Positions 1-5,063 of a stretch of DNA of 5,063 nucleotides are shown here, piece after piece. Every line of letters starts with the position of its first letter. The stretch's first letter is position 1. The stretch spans positions 1 to 5,063 of the forward strand of contig DIKH01000346.1 of the NCBI GenBank assembly GCA_002424495.1, in the 5' to 3' direction. A program made the translations under genes and the position numbers. The notes under the pieces were generated by a model. It was not told the DNA's origin. It saw only the letters and a program-made list of their open reading frames with translations, and searched no databases. The DNA is from Desulfobacteraceae bacterium UBA5623. Its GTDB lineage: Bacteria > Desulfobacterota > DSM-4660 > Desulfatiglandales > Desulfatiglandaceae.

Positions 1-339
1 CTCTTCTTTTTTCTTGTATTGTTTTCGCAGAAATTCCGGGGCCTTTTTTATTTTTACCGAGCTGGGGTTTGTCCTTGAGGAATGAAGATAGGTGCCTCCT
101 GACCTGTCAATGGTGCGGACATCCGAGGGTTTGAGATTCAACAGACATTTATCAAAAGACTTGGGGTCGTCGGGATTATATTCCAAGATCCCTTCCCAGC
201 CTCTCTTGATTCCTATAACACCGATGCCTTCACTTTCTGCCCTATAGACCAGGGTTTTGATGCAGGCATTCAGCCCCGGTACGTCGCCGCCGCCGGTGAG
301 TATTGCAATAACCTTTTTGTTACCGCTCTTTTTTACCAT
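1..339 (-). CDS. pfkA: 6-phosphofructokinase, N-terminal 113 residues (3' part beyond left edge)
   Basis: Phosphofructokinase phosphorylates fructose 6-phosphate to the 1,6-bisphosphate in cytoplasmic glycolysis. Reading the minus strand from the ATG at 339, the frame is open to the window edge. Residues 10-24 read VIAILTGGGDVPGLN, the nucleotide-binding glycine loop of the family (E. coli PfkA has SGGDAPGMN). Residues 78-92 read IDRSGGTYLHSSRTNP, matching the conserved GGT..(S/T)SR.NP segment, whose Arg89 probably corresponds to a phosphate-binding Arg. The catalytic TIDND-type motif and the GGD(G/D) residues that separate ATP- from PPi-dependent enzymes lie outside, so the phosphoryl donor is undecided. 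A GGGAG ribosome site (plus-strand 348-352) lies 8 bases before the ATG and supports this start. The gene is transcribed divergently from the aminotransferase. Family assignment is firm; the symbol is by family only. Confidence 0.9.
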   Translation of the reverse strand, partial: MVKKSGNKKVIAILTGGGDVPGLNACIKTLVYRAESEGIGVIGIKRGWEGILEYNPDDPKSFDKCLLNLKPSDVRTIDRSGGTYLHSSRTNPSSVKIKKAPEFLRKQYKKKEE

Positions 340-403
340 TGTAGTATCTCCCGGAATGATTCAGGTTCGTTATGGTTGAGGGATATAAGTTACCTAATCC
401 GAA

Positions 404-416
404 GACATGATATGTC
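404..416. repeat. Perfect 13-base dyad GACAT-GAT-ATGTC, possible operator
   Basis: Positions 404-408 (GACAT) and 412-416 (ATGTC) are exact inverted repeats separated by 3 bases. The dyad sits at the predicted transcription start of the minus-strand phosphofructokinase promoter and overlaps the alternative -10 at 407-412, a place where a repressor would act. It is short enough to arise by chance, and no regulator is visible in the window. Confidence 0.3.
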
Positions 417-421
417 ACTTC

Positions 422-450
422 AAATTAGAGAAACACGCCAACCCTGTCAA
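422..450 (-). promoter_or_regulatory. Putative sigma70-type promoter for the phosphofructokinase gene
   Basis: On the minus strand a perfect TTGACA (-35, plus positions 450-445) is followed after 17 bases by TAATTT (427-422), which keeps the important first, second and last bases of TATAAT. Transcription would begin near 415, giving a leader of about 75 bases. An alternative -10, TATCAT (412-407), is a better hexamer but has a poor -35. Prediction from sequence only. Confidence 0.4.
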
Positions 451-473
451 GATTATTCCAACGGGCTTTTTTA

Positions 474-501
474 TTGACAAGCCATAACAAAAGTTTATGG
501 T
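474..501 (+). promoter_or_regulatory. Putative sigma70-type promoter for the aminotransferase operon
   Basis: A perfect TTGACA at 474-479 is followed after 16 bases by TATGGT at 496-501 (four of six matches to TATAAT, including the first two and last bases). Transcription would start near 508, about 25 bases before the TTG start at 533. The -10 overlaps the upstream in-frame ATG at 497, so that ATG would not be on the transcript. Prediction from sequence only. Confidence 0.45.
482..500. repeat. Inverted repeat CCATAA-N7-TTATGG within the promoter, possible operator
   Basis: CCATAA at 482-487 and TTATGG at 495-500 are exact inverted copies around a 7-base centre. They lie in the spacer and -10 of the predicted aminotransferase promoter, so a protein bound here would block RNA polymerase. 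A further TTATGG, again followed by TT, occurs at 370-375 in the phosphofructokinase leader. The function is inferred from position only. Confidence 0.35.
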
Positions 502-519
502 TAGGCCTGTAAAACCATT

Positions 520-524
520 AGGAG
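520..524 (+). promoter_or_regulatory. Ribosome binding site AGGAG that decides the aminotransferase start
   Basis: AGGAG at 520-524 is 8 bases from the TTG at 533, an ideal spacing. No Shine-Dalgarno-like sequence precedes the in-frame ATG at 497, and this AGGAG lies downstream of that ATG. Confidence 0.7.
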
Positions 525-532
525 AGAAGGTA

Positions 533-1717
533 TTGGCTGTCTCCCAAAAGATCCTAAAATCCATTGAAGGCTCCTCCTGGATAAGGAGAATGTTCGAGGA
601 GGGGGAGGAGAGAAAGGCGAAATTCGGGGCGGAAAACGTCTTTGACTTCAGCCTGGGCAACCCGATCCTTGAGCCGCCTTTGAAGTTCAAGCAGGCCCTC
701 AAAGAACTGGCCGATGACCCTCGCGAGGGCCTGCACGCCTATATGTCAAACGCCGGTTTTGTTGAAACCAGACAGGCCGTAGCAGATTATTTAAATAAGT
801 TCAGGGGGGCTGTCTTTTCCGCCAATGACATTGTAATGACCGTTGGGGCGGGAGGGGGTCTCAATGTCGTCTTAAAAACCCTTCTCGATCCGGGCGATGA
901 GGTGGTCATCCCAAGGCCCTATTTTGTGGAATACAACTTCTATGTGGATAATCATCAGGGGCTACCCTGTATTGTACCTACAAAGAGGGATTTCTCCCTG
1001 GACATCGGTGCAATCGAGGCGGCAATCACCAGCAAGACCAAGGCGGTGCTGATTAATTCTCCCAATAATCCGACAGGCAGGGTCTATCATCAGCAAGAGC
1101 TAGTGCACCTGGCAGATCTCCTCCTGCACCACAGCAAGAGACTGGGCAGACCAATCTATCTTATTTCCGACGAACCATACCGTAAGATCGCCTATGACGG
1201 GATTACCGTTCCCGGCATTTTTGATATATATGCGGAAAGTTTTGTGGTAACATCCTTTTCCAAGGATCTGTCTCTGCCTGGTGAGAGGATAGGCTATGCG
1301 GCCGCCAGCCCTGATATGGCCGACAAGAAAATGATCATGGCAGGAATGGTCCTGGCAAACCGTATCCTGGGTTATGTCAATGCCCCGGCCTTTATGCAAA
1401 GGGCTGTGGCACTGCTTTTGGAAGAAAGCATTGACATATCCATGTATCAGAAAAAAAGGGATATGCTGTGCAGCGGGCTTGCGTCCTTCGGATATCAATT
1501 TGAAAGGCCCGGGGGGGCATTTTATCTCTTTCCCAGGACACCTGTTGAAGATGACGTGGAATTTGTAATGGCCCTGAAGGAAGAAAATATCCTGACAGTG
1601 CCCGGCAGCGGATTTGGGGGTCCAGGTCATTTCAGGATCGCCTATTGCGTCTTGGACTCTGTGATCGAGGGCGCACTTGCCGGCTTTGAAAGGGTCATAA
1701 AGAAATATTATAGATAA
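533..1717 (+). CDS. PLP-dependent class I/II aminotransferase (fold type I)
   Basis: Cytoplasmic enzyme that transfers an amino group between an amino acid and a 2-oxo acid using pyridoxal phosphate. Counted from the TTG start (394 residues, normal length), the class I landmarks are all present: Tyr70 in AYMSNAG, the glycine-rich VGAGGGLN phosphate loop at 104-111, Asn179 in SPNNPTG, Asp213 and Tyr216 in ISDEPY, the Schiff-base Lys244 and phosphate-binding Arg252 in SFSKDLSLPGERIGY, and Arg368 in HFRIAY, which binds the substrate carboxylate. The start at TTG 533 is chosen because AGGAG precedes it and because the protein then begins MAVSQKILKSIEGSSWIRRMF, the style of N-terminus I recall for delta-proteobacterial relatives; the ATG at 497 would add 12 residues without a ribosome site. 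It is followed after 26 bases by the NIL-ferredoxin gene, probably in the same operon. Substrate is unknown; aspartate or a related amino acid is possible. Confidence 0.88.
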   Translation: MAVSQKILKSIEGSSWIRRMFEEGEERKAKFGAENVFDFSLGNPILEPPLKFKQALKELADDPREGLHAYMSNAGFVETRQAVADYLNKFRGAVFSANDIVMTVGAGGGLNVVLKTLLDPGDEVVIPRPYFVEYNFYVDNHQGLPCIVPTKRDFSLDIGAIEAAITSKTKAVLINSPNNPTGRVYHQQELVHLADLLLHHSKRLGRPIYLISDEPYRKIAYDGITVPGIFDIYAESFVVTSFSKDLSLPGERIGYAAASPDMADKKMIMAGMVLANRILGYVNAPAFMQRAVALLLEESIDISMYQKKRDMLCSGLASFGYQFERPGGAFYLFPRTPVEDDVEFVMALKEENILTVPGSGFGGPGHFRIAYCVLDSVIEGALAGFERVIKKYYR

Positions 1718-1743
1718 CCCTTTTTATTTTTAAGGAAATACCC

Positions 1744-2169
1744 ATGTACTCCAAAATTCTTTCTCTGAGATTCCCTGAAGAGATCGTGGATGAACCCATA
1801 ACAGTCAATCTGGTCAGAAATTTTGACCTGTCTTTCAGCATCCTCAAGGCGACCATTTATCCCAGAAAAGAAGGCTTCATGGTGCTGGAGTTGAGCGGTG
1901 AGAAGAGTGCATTTCAGAAGGGCGTGCGGTATCTGAAAGACCTTGGGGTCAAGGTGGAGAGCATCGGCCAGGATATCAGGCGGGATGATGAAAAGTGTTT
2001 TCAGTGCGGGGCCTGTACGGCGGTTTGCCCCACTGGCGCCCTGCATATAAAGAGGCCTGAAATGGAGGTGCTGTTTGACAAGGACAGGTGCATTGCATGT
2101 GAATTGTGCGTGTCAGCCTGTATGGCGCGGGCCATGAGCGTAAGTTTTGACAAGACCCTGCTGTCCTGA
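1744..2169 (+). CDS. NIL domain plus 2x[4Fe-4S] ferredoxin protein, putative homocysteine-synthesis component
   Basis: A 141-residue two-domain cytoplasmic protein. Residues about 3-75 fit the NIL domain, the small regulatory fold also found at the C-terminus of the methionine importer ATPase MetN. Residues 85-126 form a bacterial two-cluster ferredoxin: Cys85, 88, 91 and 95 (CFQCGACTAVCP) and Cys116, 119, 122 and 126 (CIACELCVSACM). The second motif ends in Met instead of the usual Pro, a common variant. NIL-ferredoxin proteins (MA1822 in Methanosarcina, and counterparts in Desulfovibrio) act with a DUF39 protein to make homocysteine from aspartate semialdehyde and sulfide, the ferredoxin part presumably supplying electrons. 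That role is inferred from the family; no DUF39 gene lies in this window. AAGGA at 1732-1736, 7 bases before the ATG, supports the start. The gene probably shares the transcript of the upstream aminotransferase. Confidence 0.85.
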   Translation: MYSKILSLRFPEEIVDEPITVNLVRNFDLSFSILKATIYPRKEGFMVLELSGEKSAFQKGVRYLKDLGVKVESIGQDIRRDDEKCFQCGACTAVCPTGALHIKRPEMEVLFDKDRCIACELCVSACMARAMSVSFDKTLLS

Positions 2170-2174
2170 AGAGT

Positions 2175-2202
2175 TTGACAGAAAAGTGGCTTTAGTTATA
2201 CC
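2175..2202 (+). promoter_or_regulatory. Putative promoter ahead of mnmA-mtaB
   Basis: A perfect TTGACA at 2175-2180 lies just after the stop of the NIL-ferredoxin gene and is followed after 16 bases by TATACC at 2197-2202 (four of six to TATAAT). Initiation would fall near 2209, upstream of both candidate mnmA starts. No terminator hairpin is seen in this 94-base gap, so read-through from the upstream genes is also likely. Confidence 0.35.
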
Positions 2203-2263
2203 AATGGTGCCTGCTTGACCCTATCTAATCTCCTTGCCTATATGCCGCCTGATTAATTCCGCC

Positions 2264-3355
2264 ATGAATCTTTCCGCCATTGAACAGCCATCCAGTGTGG
2301 TCATAGCGCTTAGCGGAGGGCTGGACAGTTCCTTTTCCGCATTACTCCTACAGTCAGCAGGATGGCAAGTTTATGGCCTCCATTTCTTGCTCCCCGCCTC
2401 TGGGGAGACAATTGATGCGAGGAAAGAGGCGGTAAAAAAGATTGCTGCCCATCTGATGATCCCCCTTGAATTCATTGATCTGCACGATACATTTACTGAT
2501 CAGATCATTGGGCCGTTTTGCGAGGCCTATGTGCAGGGCCTGACCCCCAATCCCTGTGTGATGTGCAACAGGGGGATCAAGTTTGAGCACCTTCTCAGGT
2601 TTGCGGTAGAAAACCGCATCCAATATTTCGCCACAGGGCATTACGCAAAACTGGTCAGGCAGCAGGATTCAGGGGTGACGGGGTTATACAGGGGAAAGGA
2701 TATCACCAAGGACCAGTCCTACTTTCTGCACAGACTCAATCAGACATATCTTTCAAGGGCGGTTTTTCCATTGGCGGATATGACCAAGGCCGAGGTTACA
2801 AACAGGGCGCGTGACCTTGGGCTTTCTGTCGGGACGATTCCTGAAAGTCAGGATATCTGTTTTCTTCCCAAAGACGATTATCGCGCCTTTGTCGAGGCCC
2901 GCCTGGGACTTGATATAAAAAGGCCGGGAGACATAATCAACAGCAGTGGTAAAGTCCTGGGGAGGCACACGGGGATATACGGATACACCATTGGTCAGAG
3001 ACATGGCCTTAACATCTCATCTTCTGCGCCCTTTTATGTAAAGGAGTTGAGGCCGGAGACCAACCAGGTCGTGGTTGGAAGGAAAGAAGAGATCTTCTCG
3101 GCGGTTGTGACCGCATGCAATTTTAACTGGGTGGAAGGAATGCCTGCCGAAAATAGGCTTGCTGTCCAGGCCCAGGTCCGCTACCGTCACGGGGCGGCCT
3201 CTGGGTCCCTTACGGTCCTTTCTCCTGACAGGGTGATGGTTATGTTTGATACGCCCCAACTGGCGGTTACTGCCGGTCAGTCTCTGTGCTGCTACGACGG
3301 GGACAGGGTAATCGGCGGCGGGATAATAGAAAGGGAAGTTAACACTTCTTTTTGA
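2264..3355 (+). CDS. mnmA: tRNA-specific 2-thiouridylase MnmA
   Basis: MnmA activates U34 of tRNA-Lys, -Glu and -Gln with ATP and replaces its 2-oxygen with sulfur, giving s2U34. With the ATG at 2264 the protein has 363 residues, as usual for the family. It shows the ATP-pyrophosphatase P-loop SGGLDSS at 17-23 (SGGVDSS in most members), NPCVMCNRGIKF with Cys98 and Cys101, TGHYA at 124-128, the second catalytic Cys199 in ESQDICF, the GRHTGIYGYTIGQRHGL segment at about 233-249, and the C-terminal AVTAGQSLCCYDGDRVIGGGII signature. Cys101 and Cys199 correspond to E. coli Cys102 and Cys199; Cys98 replaces Asp99. An in-frame TTG at 2234 would add ten residues. Neither start has a clear Shine-Dalgarno, so the start is uncertain by ten codons. 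mtaB follows after one base. No cysteine desulfurase or TusA-like sulfur donor is adjacent. Confidence 0.95.
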   Translation: MNLSAIEQPSSVVIALSGGLDSSFSALLLQSAGWQVYGLHFLLPASGETIDARKEAVKKIAAHLMIPLEFIDLHDTFTDQIIGPFCEAYVQGLTPNPCVMCNRGIKFEHLLRFAVENRIQYFATGHYAKLVRQQDSGVTGLYRGKDITKDQSYFLHRLNQTYLSRAVFPLADMTKAEVTNRARDLGLSVGTIPESQDICFLPKDDYRAFVEARLGLDIKRPGDIINSSGKVLGRHTGIYGYTIGQRHGLNISSSAPFYVKELRPETNQVVVGRKEEIFSAVVTACNFNWVEGMPAENRLAVQAQVRYRHGAASGSLTVLSPDRVMVMFDTPQLAVTAGQSLCCYDGDRVIGGGIIEREVNTSF

Positions 3356-3356
3356 T

Positions 3357-4661
3357 ATGTCAAAATCATTTAAGATCATAACACTCGGCTGCAAGGTAAA
3401 CCAGTATGAATCAGCCTATCTTTTTGAAGCGCTCGACAGTGCCGGCCTTATCAGAGCAGGTGATGGAGATCACGCCGATATACACATCGTAAATACATGC
3501 ATTGTCACCCAGACCGCCTCACGCCAGTCAAGGCAGGAGATCCGAAAGGCGATCAGGGAAAACCCCGGGGCTATTGTTGTCGCCACCGGCTGCTATGCGC
3601 AGGTTTACCCTGATGAACTCTTGGGTATTGACGGCATTGGTCTTATTGTCGGCAACACTGAAAAGGCAAAGATCCCAGACCTGTTATTATGCGAGACAGG
3701 GAAAGAAAAGGTTGTGTCCAGAGCTTTTGCACCTGATGCCGCCTTTGAGTTTCTACCCATAAGGCGCTTTCCAGGCCGGGCCCGGGCCTTTTTAAAGATC
3801 CAGGACGGGTGCCAGTGCAATTGCAGCTATTGTATTGTACCCCTAGCAAGGGGGCCTTACGGGAGCCTTTCCCATGAAAAGGTCTTGGACATGCTGGCAA
3901 GGCTTGCCAATGAAGGCTACAGGGAGGTGGTGCTGACCGGGATACACCTTGGTATGTATGGTGTGGATTTGAAAAACGGGATGGACCTTGGCCGTCTTCT
4001 TGTCGCGATAAAAAATCAAAGGCTTCCTTTGCGCATAAGGCTAAGCTCCCTTGAAATCAATGAGATTGACACGCTGCTTATCGGGATGATGGCTTCAGAT
4101 GACCTTCTGTGCAGGCATCTTCACATACCCCTTCAGAGCGGTGATGACCGGATTCTTAAAAGGATGAACAGGCATTATACCGTAGCTCAATTTGCGGAAG
4201 CCATTAAGATGGTTCACGACAGTGTGCCGCTTGCAGCGATTGGTGTTGACATCATGACAGGGTTTCCCGGTGAAGATATATCTGCATACGAAAACACATA
4301 TGCCCTTATAAAAGATCTGCCCATATCCTATCTCCATGTCTTTCCCTTTTCACCCAGGCCAGGCACCGCTGCATGGTCTTTTGGCGACCGGGTTGACCCC
4401 GGGACAGTCAGGAAGCGGGCAGAGGACCTGCGGGATCTGGGACAGAAAAAGAAGATGGTTTTTTATCAAAAATGTCTTGATAAGGAGTTTCCAGTGCTCG
4501 CCGAAAGCCAGTATTCGGAAAAAGACAACTTGATAAAGGGAACCAGCGATAATTATCTGCCGGTGCTTTTTCCGTTGACGCAGAAGTCAAATAGAGTTAT
4601 CCAGGTCCGCATGGAACGGGTGGAAAACAATGTGGTGATTGGACGGGTGACGGAGGAGTAA
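3357..4661 (+). CDS. mtaB: tRNA t6A37 C2-methylthiotransferase MtaB (radical SAM)
   Basis: MtaB converts t6A37 of ANN-decoding tRNAs to ms2t6A using two [4Fe-4S] clusters and S-adenosylmethionine. The 434-residue protein has the expected order: an N-terminal UPF0004 domain with auxiliary-cluster Cys12 (TLGCKVNQYES), Cys48 (NTCIVT) and Cys79 (TGCYAQ); the radical SAM CxxxCxxC at Cys152, 156 and 159 (DGCQCNCSYCIVP); VVLTGIHLGMYG at 191-202; the SSLE and HIPLQSGDDRILKRMNR segments at about 230-272; GFPGE at 302-306; FPFSPRPGTAA at 329-339; and a C-terminal TRAM-like part from about 375. TLGCKVNQYES and the length favour MtaB over MiaB or RimO. The ATG lies one base after the mnmA stop, and only a distant purine run (AAGGGAAG, 3331-3338) precedes it, so translation is probably coupled to mnmA. 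An extra Cys154 lies inside the radical SAM motif, and ARGPYGS replaces the commoner ARGxxRS. Confidence 0.94.
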   Translation: MSKSFKIITLGCKVNQYESAYLFEALDSAGLIRAGDGDHADIHIVNTCIVTQTASRQSRQEIRKAIRENPGAIVVATGCYAQVYPDELLGIDGIGLIVGNTEKAKIPDLLLCETGKEKVVSRAFAPDAAFEFLPIRRFPGRARAFLKIQDGCQCNCSYCIVPLARGPYGSLSHEKVLDMLARLANEGYREVVLTGIHLGMYGVDLKNGMDLGRLLVAIKNQRLPLRIRLSSLEINEIDTLLIGMMASDDLLCRHLHIPLQSGDDRILKRMNRHYTVAQFAEAIKMVHDSVPLAAIGVDIMTGFPGEDISAYENTYALIKDLPISYLHVFPFSPRPGTAAWSFGDRVDPGTVRKRAEDLRDLGQKKKMVFYQKCLDKEFPVLAESQYSEKDNLIKGTSDNYLPVLFPLTQKSNRVIQVRMERVENNVVIGRVTEE

Positions 4662-4698
4662 TTCCATCTTGCATTCAGAATCATACCAAGGCGAGTAG

Positions 4699-4708
4699 AA
4701 GGAGGTGA
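4699..4708 (+). promoter_or_regulatory. Strong ribosome binding site AAGGAGGTGA for the lipoprotein gene
   Basis: AAGGAGGTGA at 4699-4708 is fully complementary to the usual 16S rRNA 3' end, and its GGAGG ends 7 bases before the ATG at 4713. It is the strongest site in the window and suggests high expression, as expected for an envelope lipoprotein. Confidence 0.8.
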
Positions 4709-4712
4709 CAAT

Positions 4713-5063
4713 ATGAAAAGATTTACAAAGGGCCTTTCGCTATTTTTTATTATCATTTTCTTGGGTTGTGCCCAGACCAAGGAAGCGGCAAAGACAAAGA
4801 CTGCCAAGGGAGCAGCTATTGGTGCGGCAGGGGGAGCTATCGCAGGTGCTGTAATCGGTCATCAATCCGGTCACAGGGGCGCGGGTGCATTAATCGGAGG
4901 GGTTACCGGCGCAATCATTGGGGGCGCCGTCGGATATAAACTCGATCAACAGGCCAAGGAACTGGAGCAGATCCCGGATACCCAGGTTGAAAGGAAAGAG
5001 GACAGGCTGGTGGTCACCATGTCTGATGCGGTCCTTTTTGACGAAAACTCTGCAGCAGTAAAA
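4713..5063 (+). CDS. Outer-membrane lipoprotein with glycine zipper and start of an OmpA-like domain (partial)
   Basis: The first 117 residues are present; the rest lies beyond the right edge. Residues 1-18 are a lipoprotein signal peptide: basic start MKRFTK, hydrophobic LSLFFIIIF, and lipobox LGC with Cys19 as the lipidated residue, followed by AQ rather than Asp, which favours the outer membrane. Residues about 33-76 are a glycine zipper (repeated GxxxG/GxxxA such as GAAIGAAGGAIAGAVIG and GGVTGAIIGG), which in this family packs in or against a membrane. Residues 99-117 (LVVTMSDAVLFDENSAAVK) match the first strand and helix of the OmpA/YiaD/Pal peptidoglycan-binding domain, whose key Asp and Arg lie off-window. 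It would tether the outer membrane to the cell wall. It starts 51 bases after mtaB with a strong ribosome site; no terminator separates them, so co-transcription cannot be excluded. Confidence 0.85.
   Translation, partial: MKRFTKGLSLFFIIIFLGCAQTKEAAKTKTAKGAAIGAAGGAIAGAVIGHQSGHRGAGALIGGVTGAIIGGAVGYKLDQQAKELEQIPDTQVERKEDRLVVTMSDAVLFDENSAAVK

Noticed and set aside
464..483. GGCTT/AAGCC inverted repeat near a T-run, considered as a terminator
   Set aside because: The stem is only 5 base pairs with a 10-base loop, the T-run is inside the loop rather than after the stem, and no upstream plus-strand gene needs a terminator here.
1451..1460. A7G3 run in the aminotransferase gene, resembling a slippery frameshift site
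   Set aside because: The zero frame continues with conserved class I aminotransferase sequence to the natural stop. The +1/-1 frames hold no recognisable domain, and no stimulating hairpin is evident.
1100..1630. 176-codon open frame on the minus strand opposite the aminotransferase
   Set aside because: It lies wholly within a well-supported gene, has no ribosome site or family resemblance, and has the composition expected of an antisense shadow.
3017..3394. 125-codon minus-strand open frame across the mnmA-mtaB junction
   Set aside because: It is antisense to conserved parts of both genes and shows no recognisable motif.
4662..4712. Gap between mtaB and the lipoprotein gene, searched for a terminator or promoter
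   Set aside because: No stable hairpin with a T-tract is visible. A TTGCAT at 4669-4674 has no acceptable -10 at normal spacing.

Overview
The window looks like ordinary chromosome from a Gram-negative, probably anaerobic bacterium of the Desulfobacterota (former Deltaproteobacteria). The signs are moderate GC, a NIL-domain/ferredoxin protein of the kind sulfate reducers and methanogens use for homocysteine synthesis, an aminotransferase that opens with SSWIRRMFEEG and FDFSLGNP, and an OmpA-type lipoprotein that implies an outer membrane. The lineage call is inference from protein style; no rRNA or other marker is present.

Layout: at the left edge, on the minus strand, is the N-terminal third of a 6-phosphofructokinase. 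A 193-base divergent intergenic region follows, with back-to-back promoter-like elements and two short dyads. All remaining genes are on the plus strand: a class I/II PLP aminotransferase (best start TTG at 533), a NIL-domain 2x[4Fe-4S] protein 26 bases downstream, a 94-base gap with a promoter-like element, the tRNA 2-thiouridylase mnmA, the methylthiotransferase mtaB one base after it, and a partial lipoprotein with a glycine zipper and the beginning of an OmpA-like domain, cut by the right edge.

How the genes may work together: the aminotransferase and NIL-ferredoxin gene look like one transcription unit and may both serve amino-acid metabolism (the NIL-ferredoxin family is tied to homocysteine formation from aspartate semialdehyde). 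mnmA and mtaB form a tight pair that adds sulfur to two positions of the anticodon loop, s2U34 and ms2t6A37, which can occur on the same tRNA-Lys. Sulfur chemistry and Fe-S clusters are a shared theme of the three middle genes. I see no mobile element, CRISPR array, RNA gene or clear intrinsic terminator, and no wholly new system. The points most worth a second look are the start and promoter architecture of the aminotransferase and the NIL-ferredoxin neighbourhood.
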